This document shows, piece after piece, positions 52,570 through 62,171 of a stretch of 64,000 nt of DNA. The DNA lies in assembly GCF_900107755.1 (NCBI RefSeq), contig NZ_FNQR01000006.1:124001-188000 (forward strand), read 5' to 3'. Positions within the stretch are counted from its first letter, which is position 1; the number at the start of each line of letters is the position of its first letter. The DNA is from Thalassobacillus cyri (GTDB taxonomy: Bacteria; Bacillota; Bacilli; Bacillales; Halobacillaceae). The translations under genes were made by a program, and so were the position numbers. The notes beneath the pieces are model-generated. The model worked only from the letters and a program-made list of their open reading frames with translations. It was not told the DNA's origin and searched no databases.

Positions 52570-55500
52570 TTAATAAGGTCTTTCAGCTGTAAAAGTAAAT
52601 GGAACATCTGCACCGGAATACAGGCCGACATACACATATTTTGTTCCGCCTGGAAGGACACCTGCTTCATTGGCACCAGCAGTGGCCACTCCGCCGATTT
52701 GTTCAAAGTTTTTATCGTAGAAGTAAACGTCATAGTCGTAATTCACACTACCCTCTGTACCTTTAAGTGTGAAGTTATGAATTCCATCTCCATAAGGCTG
52801 TGGAAGTGTGATGACATAACCATCGGATCCTTGGGAAGCAGGTTCTGGGTTTTGCGTGGTTACAAACTCGTTTTCAGTGACAGCTAGCGATGCTTGAGCA
52901 CCTGCTAAGTTTCCTATGCCTGTACCTGCGTTCCCTGCTTGAACTGTACCTTGAGATACAAATGGCTCCTCAGGAGTCAGTTCAATCGGCTCAACCGATG
53001 ATTTCTTAGAGAAGGCTTGAACCTCAGCAATTTGCACATACCCTTTACTATTATCTTGTGTATCATGAGCAATGAGTTTCAAATACTTCGCTTTGACCGG
53101 GGTGTCTAAATCAAATTCTTTGTAATGTAAGTCAGCAATGGTTGGTCTTGGTTTTTGAGCTGTAAACTTATTTCTTACAACCGTGGTCCAGTTCTTCCCG
53201 TCCATGGAAGTTTGCACGCTGAAGTTTTTCACCGTTGCAAAACGGGATTTAGAAATATCTTTCAGGGCACTGATCTGGATATGGGAAATATTAACTGCTT
53301 CATCTTTAGCCAGATTAACCACAAATTCCGAGCCTTTGAAGCCATTCTCTTGTGTATTCGAAGCATAAACACTAGCTTCTGTATCATCAATAGCAAATTT
53401 CACAGGGTTACTGTCAGCTTCACCAGAGACTTTATCAATGGTAGCACCATTAAAGGATGAAGCGACGTTTGGTGACAGTTCAAAAGAGAGCTTTTTCGTT
53501 TTACCTGGCTTGATTTCTACGTCGCGAATAGTACGTGAACCATACCCTCTGGCTTGAATTGTAATATCATAGGTTCCTTCTACTACGTAATCTGCAAAGC
53601 TTCCTTCCTCGCCAGTAATCGATAGTGGACTTGTTCTAGCTTCGAACTCCCCAATCATAATGCGGGCATCTTTAACTGGTTCATTGGTAGCAGAGTTAAT
53701 CACTTTTCCAAGAATTTGGCCATTGTTTGCACCGTCTGGGTGGTTGAAAGCTGGAGTTGGGTCTGTGTCATCTCCACCTTCTGAATAAGCATCCGCTCCA
53801 AGACCACGTTGGGCAAAAGCTTTCCAAAGAGCATTGTAATGCTTACCATCATAACGCTCAAAGTCTGCGGCGATAATCGCTGTACGCATATCTTCCATGG
53901 ATGGATTCGGGACAGAGATCGGCATAGCATCAATAACGAGATGCTCTGCTATTGATTCCCCTTCTGCTTTTCCATACTCTGCTATCAAATTTTCACGCAT
54001 GTGCCAAAGAATCGCTGCCCAAATATCTCCATCCGAATGCACTTCTGGTCCACCTACATCATAGCCAATGTCCCCGTAGGTGTAAGGGGCTTCATCAAGA
54101 GAATAGCTCCGGATTCCTGCTTCTTCATTTCCTGTCACATAGGCACCAACAACTGGTTTGTCTTGCAAACCATTTTTGATTAAATAATGCATCCCATACC
54201 AGTCGCCCCAGCCCTCACCCATAGATCCTGATTGATGACTGCCAAGGGCTTCTCCGCCAGATACTAAACGTGTTGATAAAGCGTGGGAATATTCGTGATA
54301 GATGATTCCTGCATCAAAGTCTCCGTCAGCATAATTCCCTTCGAATGCTCCAGGGATCGGCTCCCATAGGAACATACCGCTCCAAGAAGGAAGGCCGTCT
54401 GGTAAGGTCAACATATACGCATTGTCACGACCTGTGTAAGTCGGCGCACCACCAGAAACGGCCCCAGCTTGCACAAGACCAAGAATAGCATCTCCGCCAA
54501 GCCCCCCTTTACCGAAGTTATTATATTGCAGGTTCCCTGCAGCTTCAGTCCACCCTAAATTATAATAGTAATCATGAAAGAGGTTGTGATGATAGAATAA
54601 GTTTGTCGAAGCACTATTCAAATCGTCTACATAAGATGGGGGAGTCGTTTGACCTTCTGTTTCCTGCCAAGAATTCTTAAATGTAAAGCTGAATTCGCCA
54701 AGGGGCGCTACAGGACGGGCTGCCTGATCTGCAGGTGCGAGGAAATTACTCCAGTTTGCATAGGAATTAGCATTATTCCCAAGCGTAGTCACTCCAAGCG
54801 GTGTGCCCGGCGTCAGCCAGCCTTCTGGTGAAGCATTCAGATCCCCTTTAAATGATTTGACCGTTTGCTTTCCGCCTTTAGGAGCACCTGGATAGTTTTC
54901 AAAAATTAATCCTTCTGGATCAGCTAATTCGTTCACTAGATTCCGCTTGTACAACTGTTCTCCATTAGCTGCATCGATGACAATTTCATACCCTTTGTTC
55001 AACTCTTCAATGTATAAGACGCGATACGCAGGCCGCACCCCTTGTTTAGTAACGAAAGTCGCTTTTTTCACTCGTTGGTTTGCAGGTAAAACATCTGCGC
55101 CATCAAAAACTTCCCATCCATTTTCCATTCCCGATGATTCTGGAGTATAGGAAAGGGAATGGTTTTCTAAGTCGATGACCTTATTCAATGCTTTTGCGGA
55201 ACTCAATTGAAACTGATCTGCTAACTCTTGGGCCTTGCTCATGTTTCCTGTTACAGAAAGGATTTTTCCTTCTTTATTTACCGCAACTACCACACGTCCA
55301 CCGTACACTGACTCAATTCCATCAAAGGTTTGCTGGAAAGTGACAGGATGTAAACCTGTTCCTTTCATAGCATAATCACGAATTACGTTCAAATCATCAA
55401 TATTTTCTGGACTTAGACCGAAAAGTGCGGCATTTTCCTTTAGCCATGAACGAGCAATTGTTTCTGCGTTCTCGTTGGAAGCCCCTGTAAGGTAGCCTTG

Positions 55501-55782
55501 ATCTTTAATAATATATGATGGGGTGCCGAACAGGGAATCCCATTTAATTTTAACCCCTGAACCTGCTTGTTCAATAAGCTTATCGGCTGCTTTTAACTGA
55601 GTGTTTGCAGGCATAACTTTGGAAGTCAAATTTCGTACATCCATATTAATTTGCGATTGTTCTTTTCCATCCTCTTCAAATATAGGTCCCGTAAATTGAG
55701 CATGAGTCCCTCCTATTGGATTGAGGAGTTGACTCGCTAAAATGCCAGCCCCTAAAACTGACAATAATTTGTGCTTTTTCAT
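52570..55782 (-). CDS. Secreted M36 (fungalysin-type) metalloprotease
   Basis: The 1070-aa protein has a signal peptide (MKKHKLLSVLGAGILASQLL), a propeptide with FTP and PepSY-like parts (about 40-270), and a zinc protease domain with HEYSH near residues 499-503 and the third ligand in SMGEGWGDWYG near 530. Then come a carboxypeptidase-regulatory-like beta domain (GQILGKVINSATNEPVKDAR), a discoidin/F5-8C-like domain (about 790-930) and a C-terminal beta domain. It should degrade external protein. M36 enzymes are more usual in fungi and in some soil bacteria. No neighbouring export or inhibitor gene is seen. Confidence 0.93.
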   Translation of the reverse strand: MKKHKLLSVLGAGILASQLLNPIGGTHAQFTGPIFEEDGKEQSQINMDVRNLTSKVMPANTQLKAADKLIEQAGSGVKIKWDSLFGTPSYIIKDQGYLTGASNENAETIARSWLKENAALFGLSPENIDDLNVIRDYAMKGTGLHPVTFQQTFDGIESVYGGRVVVAVNKEGKILSVTGNMSKAQELADQFQLSSAKALNKVIDLENHSLSYTPESSGMENGWEVFDGADVLPANQRVKKATFVTKQGVRPAYRVLYIEELNKGYEIVIDAANGEQLYKRNLVNELADPEGLIFENYPGAPKGGKQTVKSFKGDLNASPEGWLTPGTPLGVTTLGNNANSYANWSNFLAPADQAARPVAPLGEFSFTFKNSWQETEGQTTPPSYVDDLNSASTNLFYHHNLFHDYYYNLGWTEAAGNLQYNNFGKGGLGGDAILGLVQAGAVSGGAPTYTGRDNAYMLTLPDGLPSWSGMFLWEPIPGAFEGNYADGDFDAGIIYHEYSHALSTRLVSGGEALGSHQSGSMGEGWGDWYGMHYLIKNGLQDKPVVGAYVTGNEEAGIRSYSLDEAPYTYGDIGYDVGGPEVHSDGDIWAAILWHMRENLIAEYGKAEGESIAEHLVIDAMPISVPNPSMEDMRTAIIAADFERYDGKHYNALWKAFAQRGLGADAYSEGGDDTDPTPAFNHPDGANNGQILGKVINSATNEPVKDARIMIGEFEARTSPLSITGEEGSFADYVVEGTYDITIQARGYGSRTIRDVEIKPGKTKKLSFELSPNVASSFNGATIDKVSGEADSNPVKFAIDDTEASVYASNTQENGFKGSEFVVNLAKDEAVNISHIQISALKDISKSRFATVKNFSVQTSMDGKNWTTVVRNKFTAQKPRPTIADLHYKEFDLDTPVKAKYLKLIAHDTQDNSKGYVQIAEVQAFSKKSSVEPIELTPEEPFVSQGTVQAGNAGTGIGNLAGAQASLAVTENEFVTTQNPEPASQGSDGYVITLPQPYGDGIHNFTLKGTEGSVNYDYDVYFYDKNFEQIGGVATAGANEAGVLPGGTKYVYVGLYSGADVPFTFTAERPY

Positions 55783-56261
55783 ATTTGGCTTAGCCTCCCT
55801 TTAGTTTAGCGATAGGACAAGATTCTTTATAGGTTTTCAAATTCCTATCAATGGAAGGGTATTTACTGACAAACGCCTATACGGTTTATTTCTAAGTCCT
55901 ATCCCCTATACAACGAAAGACGTATAACTTGGTAGTTCCAATGGCCGTTCTTCGCATTGTAGAAAAAGCACTTCAGGACTGACGAAAAATGAATGCGGTG
56001 GAGAGAAAGCGGAGCTCAACGTCGTGTGGGTGAGAAGTAGAATTAAAGGTTCTTTCTGATTTTAAGGGGGTTCGATATGTGTTTTGCAGGAGAATAGGGT
56101 TCAGTAAATAAACAATCATACAAAACAACCGTAAACGTTTATGTTTACGGTTGTTTTGTATGCCATAACCATATAACTATGAAAGCAGGATAACACGTGG
56201 AAATTCTTCTATCTTGATGGAAGAAGAAATGAACACCAGCTTAAGTGGAAGAACATGATGA
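55783..56261. other. Leader and intergenic stretch upstream of the M36 gene
   Basis: No gene is supported. The first 150 bases upstream of the protease ATG contain repeated CCTAT/ATAGG motifs (for example AGCGATAGGAC, CCTATCAATGG, AGTCCTATCCCC) that could be protein-binding sites. A strong hairpin follows at 56117-56162. Confidence 0.4.
56117..56162. terminator. Long perfect hairpin, probable two-way terminator
   Basis: ATACAAAACAACCGTAAAC and GTTTACGGTTGTTTTGTAT form a perfect 19-bp stem around a six-base loop. A/T-rich arm ends suit termination on both strands, though no gene directly feeds it. Confidence 0.6.
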
Positions 56262-56399
56262 TCTTTATACGGTGAGGTATTGGCTACAACTATACTTGAT
56301 CGACTGATTCACCATTCCACAACTTTTAACATCAAAGGGAATGCATACCGATTACGAGAAAAGAAAAAAGCTGGCATACAGCCAGCTAGTATTCGCTAA
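56262..56399 (+). pseudogene. Remnant of an IS21-type helper ATPase (IstB), C-terminal end
   Basis: The frame reads GEVLATTILDRLIHHSTTFN, IKGNAYRLREKKKAGIQPAS, IR, stop. This is the C-terminal end of IstB-like helper proteins of IS21 elements (compare ATxILDRLLHHSTTINIKG). A stop codon directly upstream and the absence of the AAA+ core show that only a fragment remains. Confidence 0.75.
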
Positions 56400-56452
56400 T
56401 ACCAGGGAATTTGATTCCGTTGAAATCAGGGAATTTCAAACCGTTGTTGACA

Positions 56453-57142
56453 CTATCGTCTGCTTCGACTCCTGGTTCCTGTCGTTTGGTTCGTGCTTTC
56501 ATTGATCCAGCTGGTTTTTCTTTCTGGACCTGAATCTTCATTTTGTGGCATATCAACATTTTCTAGTGGGTCTCTATTATGGCTTGTATCATTATTTACT
56601 ATATTGTTAGGATACATAGATTTATTTTCTGTTTTGTTGGTCAGGAAGGTACGATAGACTTTTTCTTCATTCTTCTCATTTGCTTCTACTAATACAATGG
56701 TTTTTCCATCTTTTAAATATTGTTCATACTGTTTTGCTTCTGTTTCCGGCATACCGGCTCCTACCAGTGCGCCGACGATTCCTCCGCCGCCGGCACCGAT
56801 GCCAGCGCCAGATAGTGCTGCTGCAATTGGGCCAGCCGCTGCAATTTGACCGATCCCTGGAATAGCCAACAGACCAAGCCCTGTTATTAAACCGGCGATA
56901 CCGCCCAGGACACCACCGGAAGCAGCTCCGATTCCGGCGCCTTTACCAGCATTTTTGCCCCGGCCGCCTTTATTTGATGTAACGGTGGTATCTGTTTCAT
57001 CTTCTAGCACATTCACCTTATTTTTATCTTGGGCAAAGACAGAAATGTCATTACCTCCATAGCCGTGCTTTTGTAAATCCCTGATTGCTCGTTCTGCGTC
57101 TCCAACGTGAGAGAATACGCCTCCAATGAGCTTTTTATCCAT
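56453..57142 (-). CDS. General stress protein-like (YflT-domain) protein
   Basis: The 229-aa product has the N-terminal GSP-17M/YflT domain (KLIGGVFSHVGDAERAIRDL, YGGNDISVFAQDKNKV), a central Gly/Ala-rich hydrophobic segment (GGVLGGIAGLITGLGLLAIP, GAGIGAGGGGIVGALVGAGM), the second half of the domain (YEQYLKDGKTIVLVEAN) and a disordered tail. Members are stress-induced. ATG 57142 is preferred as AAGGAGG touches the two ATGs at 57151-57154. No sigma-B promoter of good quality was found. Confidence 0.8.
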   Translation of the reverse strand: MDKKLIGGVFSHVGDAERAIRDLQKHGYGGNDISVFAQDKNKVNVLEDETDTTVTSNKGGRGKNAGKGAGIGAASGGVLGGIAGLITGLGLLAIPGIGQIAAAGPIAAALSGAGIGAGGGGIVGALVGAGMPETEAKQYEQYLKDGKTIVLVEANEKNEEKVYRTFLTNKTENKSMYPNNIVNNDTSHNRDPLENVDMPQNEDSGPERKTSWINESTNQTTGTRSRSRR

Positions 57143-57421
57143 AATTAGCATCATCCTCCTTTGAAATTGTACACATTACCCCATACCCCGTTAACAGAAA
57201 ATGTATGCATTGCCTTCCTTGCTGAAACCATCCATAACCGTTTCAAATACATTTTTAATAAATCTGTACGCTATTCTATAGACTATCCTTAATGTGTGTT
57301 TCATCTAAAATAGGAAGGTTGTTGTGAATTATTTTGAGTTCACCATGTTAGAAAACACCTAGTAAGTGGTATGGGAGATAAGATAATAGAAATAAGCAAG
57401 AATGACTAAGGAGAGATACGC

Positions 57422-58492
57422 ATGTGGGCGAGGCACCCTTTCTATAAATATAGCACCGCTATTATATTAATCTTGATCGTTATATTTTTGTTAAAGATCC
57501 TTCATTTTTTTGAGCCGGTTAAAGTTATAATCGGCAGCATCTTTTACCCGATATTGATAGCTGGCTTCCTTTACTACATTCTGAAACCATTTGTCCATTA
57601 CCTCGCTAAAATCAAATATATTCCGAAAGGCTTAGCTATTTTGATGGTATACGCGGGGATTGCAGGTATTATTTATGCTGCTTCTTTATTGTTAGCTGAT
57701 ACGATACAGAAACAGGTTTCTAAGCTCACAAAAAATTTGCCCCAGGATTTGAAAAAAACAGCTGAAAAGACAGAACAAACGATTGCTCAAAATGATATGG
57801 GTATGATTTCAATCAGCAGCCTCAGACAGAAAGCGGCCAGCTTTTCAGGAGACATGGTTAAGCAGCTCGGAGACAATGTCACTGAAATTCTTGGCACGTT
57901 GACTGGTGCTGCCACTGTTCTTATCCTGGTGCCATTCGTTTTATTCTATTTCTTAAAAGACGATCATCGCTTTGTTCCCTTTATGTTAAGGTTCATTCCA
58001 GAAAAGCATGAGGGGGAAGGGAAGAAGATATTAAGGAATATTGACCAGACTTTAGCCGCTTATATCATAGGTCAGATTACTGTGGCTGTGGTTGATGGGA
58101 TATTGATGTATATAGGTTATTTGATTATTGGACTTGATTATGCTCTGGTATTGGGTATATTTGTAATTCTGACTGCTGTTGTTCCATTTTTCGGTCCGAT
58201 GATTGGAGTTCTGCCAGCAATCGTGGTTGCCTTGACACAGGAGCCGATGATGGTAGTTTATGTATTGATTACATTGGGCGTAGTTCAACAGTTGGAAGGG
58301 AATCTGGTGGCCCCGGTGGTGCTCGGTAACCGCTTATCTGTCCATCCCCTGACCATCATTCTACTTTTATTAGTGGCATTTGCATTGTATGGATTCATTG
58401 GTATGCTGATTGCCATTCCAGTTTATTCCGTTTTAAAGATTACTTTAAAGAACTTATATGATTTCTACCGGCTGCGTAACAGCAACATGTAA
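57422..58492 (+). CDS. AI-2E family (PerM-type) transporter
   Basis: The 356-aa membrane protein has about seven or eight hydrophobic segments with a long hydrophilic region (about 95-150) after the third, as in the AI-2E/PerM family. Signatures are VLILVPFVLFYFLKDD, YIIGQITVAVVDGILMYIG, TAVVPFFGPMIGVLPAIVVA and QQLEGNLVAPVVLGNRLSVH. Substrates range from AI-2 to sodium/proton exchange in known members, so none is assigned. Confidence 0.9.
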   Translation: MWARHPFYKYSTAIILILIVIFLLKILHFFEPVKVIIGSIFYPILIAGFLYYILKPFVHYLAKIKYIPKGLAILMVYAGIAGIIYAASLLLADTIQKQVSKLTKNLPQDLKKTAEKTEQTIAQNDMGMISISSLRQKAASFSGDMVKQLGDNVTEILGTLTGAATVLILVPFVLFYFLKDDHRFVPFMLRFIPEKHEGEGKKILRNIDQTLAAYIIGQITVAVVDGILMYIGYLIIGLDYALVLGIFVILTAVVPFFGPMIGVLPAIVVALTQEPMMVVYVLITLGVVQQLEGNLVAPVVLGNRLSVHPLTIILLLLVAFALYGFIGMLIAIPVYSVLKITLKNLYDFYRLRNSNM

Positions 58493-58542
58493 TTTGTTTT
58501 TTTCATTAGTATTTGTTTAAAGGAAGTAATAAAAAATTTGGT

Positions 58543-58580
58543 GAGAAGGGGTCTTTCCACTATAAAAGATCCCTTTTCTG
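58543..58580 (+). terminator. Terminator after the AI-2E family gene
   Basis: GAGAAGGGGTCTTT and AAAGATCCCTTTTCT pair with one G-T or mismatch, with a T-containing arm at the end. Confidence 0.6.
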
Positions 58581-58637
58581 ATTTCTTCAGGAAGGAGATG
58601 AATGATATGATAAAATAATCCGGAAGGGGATTTTATC

Positions 58638-59708
58638 ATGAATAAATTTCGATTTATAAAACTATCCATATCCTATATGATTGCAGTTATCGGCGGGGCT
58701 GCATTCCATCTTTTGCATTTTCCTCTTCCGTGGATCCTCGGTCCGGTTACCTTTTTACTTCTCTATAAAATAACCACCCAACAGCCTACTGATGCCTCGT
58801 TAAAATTAAGGAATATCAGTTTTGGATTTTTAGGAATTCAAATTGGCGGTACATTTACTGCGAATACGTTTATAAATGTAACTCCTTATTTACTTCCGTA
58901 TACAATTTTTACACTCATTTTGATTGCGATCAGTCTTTTGAATGCCTATTTTCTATCAAAGGTGATAGAAGTAGATGCCAAAACAAGTATGCTGGGCAGT
59001 GTGCCAGGCGGTCTGTCTGCGATGCTTGCTTTAAGTGAATCTCTTAAAGGGAATACGGTCCTTGTCACCATCATCCAAACCATTCGTTTGGTCACGATAT
59101 TATTTGTCATCCCGTTTGCGGCCACTCATTTTTTTGTAAGGGAGGCCGGGCAAGGTGTGCCTGTTTCTACTACTGCTCCACCCGGCGAGTGGTATACCCT
59201 GGTTATCTACATTGCTGCGTTCGTTTTTGGTTCTTTATTACAAAAGCGAGTGCCCGCGTCTTTGGTTATCATTCCCATGCTGATGACAGGAATCAGCCGG
59301 GCATTTGGTATCCCCTTATTAGAATTACCGGCCATGTTGTTTATTTTAGCTCAGCTCAGCTTAGGGGTATACTTAGGTAATTCCGTGTCTATCACAGATC
59401 TTGTTAAAGCTGGCCGGTATTGTTTGTATTATTTTATTCTGGCTTTATTACTGATTGGGATGTCTTTCGGATTCGGAGTTTTACTTAGTGAGTGGACAAG
59501 CATGTCATTGCCGACTGCTATTCTCAGCATCGCCCCTGGGGGACTCATTGAAATGGCTTTAACGGCTGATGAAGCGGGAGGAGATCCTTCCATCGTAAGT
59601 TCGTTGCAGATGATTCGTTTGCTGATGATTGTCTTGATTCTTCCTTTTGTATTGCAGTGTGTGTTACCTAAACTGGATAAGGAAAAGTTGGAGGCTGAGA
59701 GGTCTTAG
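58638..59708 (+). CDS. AbrB-family (ammonia monooxygenase-like) membrane protein
   Basis: The 356-aa protein has two similar halves of four to five membrane segments, each with a conserved Gly-rich loop: PLPWILGPVT and GSVPGGLSAMLALSE in the first, LSIAPGGLIEMALTADEAGG in the second. This fits the AbrB/PF05145 transporter-like family, whose name comes from a regulator and an oxygenase to which it is not functionally related. Function is unknown. CGGAAGGGGA precedes the ATG. Confidence 0.85.
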   Translation: MNKFRFIKLSISYMIAVIGGAAFHLLHFPLPWILGPVTFLLLYKITTQQPTDASLKLRNISFGFLGIQIGGTFTANTFINVTPYLLPYTIFTLILIAISLLNAYFLSKVIEVDAKTSMLGSVPGGLSAMLALSESLKGNTVLVTIIQTIRLVTILFVIPFAATHFFVREAGQGVPVSTTAPPGEWYTLVIYIAAFVFGSLLQKRVPASLVIIPMLMTGISRAFGIPLLELPAMLFILAQLSLGVYLGNSVSITDLVKAGRYCLYYFILALLLIGMSFGFGVLLSEWTSMSLPTAILSIAPGGLIEMALTADEAGGDPSIVSSLQMIRLLMIVLILPFVLQCVLPKLDKEKLEAERS

Positions 59709-59805
59709 TTGACGTTATCTTGAATGTGAGATATCATCGTCTTGATACTGAGATAAATGTATATCAAATTACAAATATAGTTAGCTTAAAGAGGAGGTAA
59801 CCCGA

Positions 59806-60420
59806 ATGAAGATGAAACATATATTCCGGGAAGGAAAAACGGAAAGTAAAAATGTATTGTTGCTGCTCCATGGTACGGGAGGAAACGAGCAAGATCTTTT
59901 GCCGATTGCGAATATGATCGACCCTGAAGCTTCGGTTCTTTCTGTCCGTGGAAATGTATCCGAAAATGGAATGCCGCGTTTTTTCAAGCGATTACGTGAA
60001 GGAGTTTTTGACGAAGGAGATTTGATTCACCGAACTAAAGAGTTGGATGAGTTTTTAGACGAAGCGGCTGAAGCTTATGGATTCAAGCGGGAAAATGTGA
60101 TTGCCGCCGGCTACTCCAATGGAGCGAATATCGCTGGCAGCTTATTGTTCCACATCAAGAACAGTTTGAAAGGAGCGTTGCTCTTTCATGCGATGGTTCC
60201 AAGGAGAAATGTAGAGCTTCCAGATTTGACAGATAAGCAGCTGTTCATTGGAGCTGGGGAGAACGATCCAATTTGTCCACCTGAAGAAACGACGGAACTG
60301 AAAAAGATGTTCGAAAATGCCGGAGCTACGGTGGAAGTCTTTTGGGAGAAATATGGACACCAACTTACCGAAGCAGAAGTCAAGGAAGCAAGAAAATGGT
60401 ATGATAAGACTCAGAAATGA
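59806..60420 (+). CDS. mhqD: MhqD-like alpha/beta hydrolase
   Basis: The 204-aa hydrolase has the oxyanion region LLLHGTGGNEQDLLP, the nucleophile serine in AAGYSNGANIAGS, an aspartate in GENDPICPPEE and the histidine in KYGHQLTEAE: a complete Ser-Asp-His triad. Similarity to MhqD (YodD) of B. subtilis, a quinone-stress hydrolase, is from memory; a general carboxylesterase is the alternative. GAGGAGGTAACCCGA precedes ATG 59806. Confidence 0.8.
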   Translation: MKMKHIFREGKTESKNVLLLLHGTGGNEQDLLPIANMIDPEASVLSVRGNVSENGMPRFFKRLREGVFDEGDLIHRTKELDEFLDEAAEAYGFKRENVIAAGYSNGANIAGSLLFHIKNSLKGALLFHAMVPRRNVELPDLTDKQLFIGAGENDPICPPEETTELKKMFENAGATVEVFWEKYGHQLTEAEVKEARKWYDKTQK

Positions 60421-60426
60421 AGTTAG

Positions 60427-60461
60427 GAGACTGTCTCAATTGGATGAGACAGTCTCTTTTT
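60427..60461 (+). terminator. Terminator of the hydrolase gene
   Basis: GAGACTGTCTCA and TGAGACAGTCTC form a perfect 12-bp stem followed by five T residues. Confidence 0.9.
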
Positions 60462-60492
60462 ACTCTTTTTACGGAGAAAGGTGGCTGATATC

Positions 60493-61230
60493 ATGCAAAC
60501 AGCATTTGTTCCATTTGAACAAGATAAATTATTTGAAGCGGTTTTCCTCGAACGGCCTAATCGTTTTATTTTGCATTGTCGGTTAAAAGAAAATGATCAT
60601 ACCATTCGGGTACACCTTCCTGATCCAGGCAGGTTAACTGGGTTATTACGGCAGGGAGCAGCCGTTATTGTGAGATATCATGAGGATCCGAACAGGAAAA
60701 CAGCCTGGTCCGCGGTAATGGTTGAAGATAACTATACACATACCCTGGTTTCTCTAAACACACAGCTTGCCAACCAATTAGTCGAAAAAACGTTACTCAA
60801 TGAAATGATTCCTTCATTGAAAAACTATAAGCTACTAAAAAGAGAATATTCAATGGGACCTTCACGCTTCGATTTCCTCCTTGATAACGGAAACAGGAAG
60901 TTGATATTGGAGGTTAAAAGTGTCACCATGAGAGAAAATAATATTGGAAAGTTTCCGGATGCTGTTACCAAGCGGGGCAAAAAACATGTGGAGGAACTGA
61001 CGCAGATGCAGCAGGAAGGAAAAGTGGACACAGCTATATTATTTGTCGCTCAGCGGAATGACATAGTTGCAATTACAACGGCCGATGAAATTGACCCGGC
61101 CTTCAGTGCAGCTTTGAAACAAGCGGCAGTTCATGGAGTGACCGTCCTTGGCAGCAAATGCTCTGTCGACTGGTCAGGGATCAAATATGAAAACGAAATT
61201 CCTTTTCACTATGCAACGAATAATAGTTGA
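60493..61230 (+). CDS. sfsA: SfsA-family DNA-binding protein/nuclease
   Basis: The 245-aa product has an OB-like N-terminal domain (FLERPNRFILHCRLKENDHT, HLPDPGRLTGLL) and a PD-(D/E)XK-type nuclease domain with SRFDFLLDNGNRKLILEVKSVT. SfsA was first described as a maltose-gene activator in E. coli; the nuclease fold suggests a nucleic-acid role. ATG 60493 has AAAGGTGG upstream. Complete and of normal size. Confidence 0.92.
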   Translation: MQTAFVPFEQDKLFEAVFLERPNRFILHCRLKENDHTIRVHLPDPGRLTGLLRQGAAVIVRYHEDPNRKTAWSAVMVEDNYTHTLVSLNTQLANQLVEKTLLNEMIPSLKNYKLLKREYSMGPSRFDFLLDNGNRKLILEVKSVTMRENNIGKFPDAVTKRGKKHVEELTQMQQEGKVDTAILFVAQRNDIVAITTADEIDPAFSAALKQAAVHGVTVLGSKCSVDWSGIKYENEIPFHYATNNS

Positions 61231-61287
61231 GCGTGGCGGCCTAAAACGATATCATAGAAAAATAAACTGGAAAAAGGATGGGGTAAC

Positions 61288-61494
61288 ATGATCCATAAAA
61301 ACTGGGAATCAAGCAAAACGATTAAGCAAATTGAATGTGTGCACAATGATGCTGAAAAGTTCGTGGTAGATAAAGTACTCACACCAGGTAAAGTCTACGA
61401 TGTAAAAAATGAAACAGAGGAATTTTATTTCATTCTTGATAATTCCGGAAGAATCGGTGGCTTCTACAAAGATTATTTTAAGGAAATCAGCTAA
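61288..61494 (+). CDS. Conserved small protein (DUF6501-like)
   Basis: The 68-aa product (MIHKNWESSKTIKQIECVHN, KVLTPGKVYDVKNETEEFYF, ILDNSGRIGGFYKDYFKEIS) appears to be a small beta-barrel-like domain conserved in Bacillaceae. I link it to DUF6501 from memory only. AAAAAGGATGGGGTAAC precedes the ATG. No known function. Confidence 0.7.
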   Translation: MIHKNWESSKTIKQIECVHNDAEKFVVDKVLTPGKVYDVKNETEEFYFILDNSGRIGGFYKDYFKEIS

Positions 61495-61636
61495 GTAATT
61501 TTTATAAGACTGCTGTAACATGATGTAGTTGTTAAGACACTCCTGTCCTGACCGCCGCGGCGATTGAGGAATATAATGAGCGAGTGGCTGTACTGCTCTT
61601 TTTATATCAACGACAACTAAGCTGAATGATACCTAT

Positions 61637-61672
61637 AAAAAAGCTAGGCAGCACCTGCTGTCTAGCTTTTTG
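61637..61672. terminator. Two-way terminator
   Basis: AAAAGCTAGGCAGCA and TGCTGTCTAGCTTTTT pair; the stem includes the stop codon of the minus-strand gene that ends at 61662. Confidence 0.8.
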
Positions 61673-62036
61673 GTTTGATATTTTTCCAGACATTAATCGT
61701 GAATAATACCACACTGATCATCACCAGGCTTGCCCCTATAGCAGTACCTGCTCCTAAAGCTTCATTCTGTGTGACAATCAGGAGTGCGAGTGATCCCATC
61801 ATGATCGGCAAGCCGATATTATGAAGCCAGAAGTGCCATTTACCTAGCCTGGAAGACTCAGCTGAAGGAAATAAATAATATACAATACCAGCTAATGTCA
61901 ATGCTGTCCAACCAAGTAAATTGATATGGACATGAACAGGCGCAAGCGCATAATCATGGGAAATCGACATACCATAACCAAGTGCTGCCCCCAGCAAAAA
62001 ATATAAAGTCGAAAGCTTAATTAATTTCACACCCAT
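61662..62036 (-). CDS. Small heme-copper-oxidase-like membrane protein
   Basis: The 124-aa product has four membrane segments. The motif APVHVHINLLGWTALTLAG with two histidines resembles the metal-binding helix of cbb3/NorB subunit I, and HFWLHNIGLPIMMGSL adds another histidine. Proteins of this kind are annotated in Bacilli as cytochrome-c oxidase-like, but they are far too short to be a full oxidase. Function unknown; perhaps heme or copper sensing (inference). AAGGAGGGATAC precedes the ATG. Confidence 0.75.
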   Translation of the reverse strand: MGVKLIKLSTLYFLLGAALGYGMSISHDYALAPVHVHINLLGWTALTLAGIVYYLFPSAESSRLGKWHFWLHNIGLPIMMGSLALLIVTQNEALGAGTAIGASLVMISVVLFTINVWKNIKPKS

Positions 62037-62171
62037 TTGTATCCCTCCTTTACACCTATATGTATGAGTCTATGGTTGCGTTTAGTAGCATTTCTAACTT
62101 AAGCGGGAAATGTTTTATAGGCTGTGGTTATGGGTAATTTTAACGGGATAGCAAAAAGGGAGGATGAGAAG

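Noticed and set aside
57155-57230. Sigma-B promoter before the stress-protein gene
   Set aside because: GGGTAT is present on the minus strand but no GTTT-type -35 element stands at the right distance.
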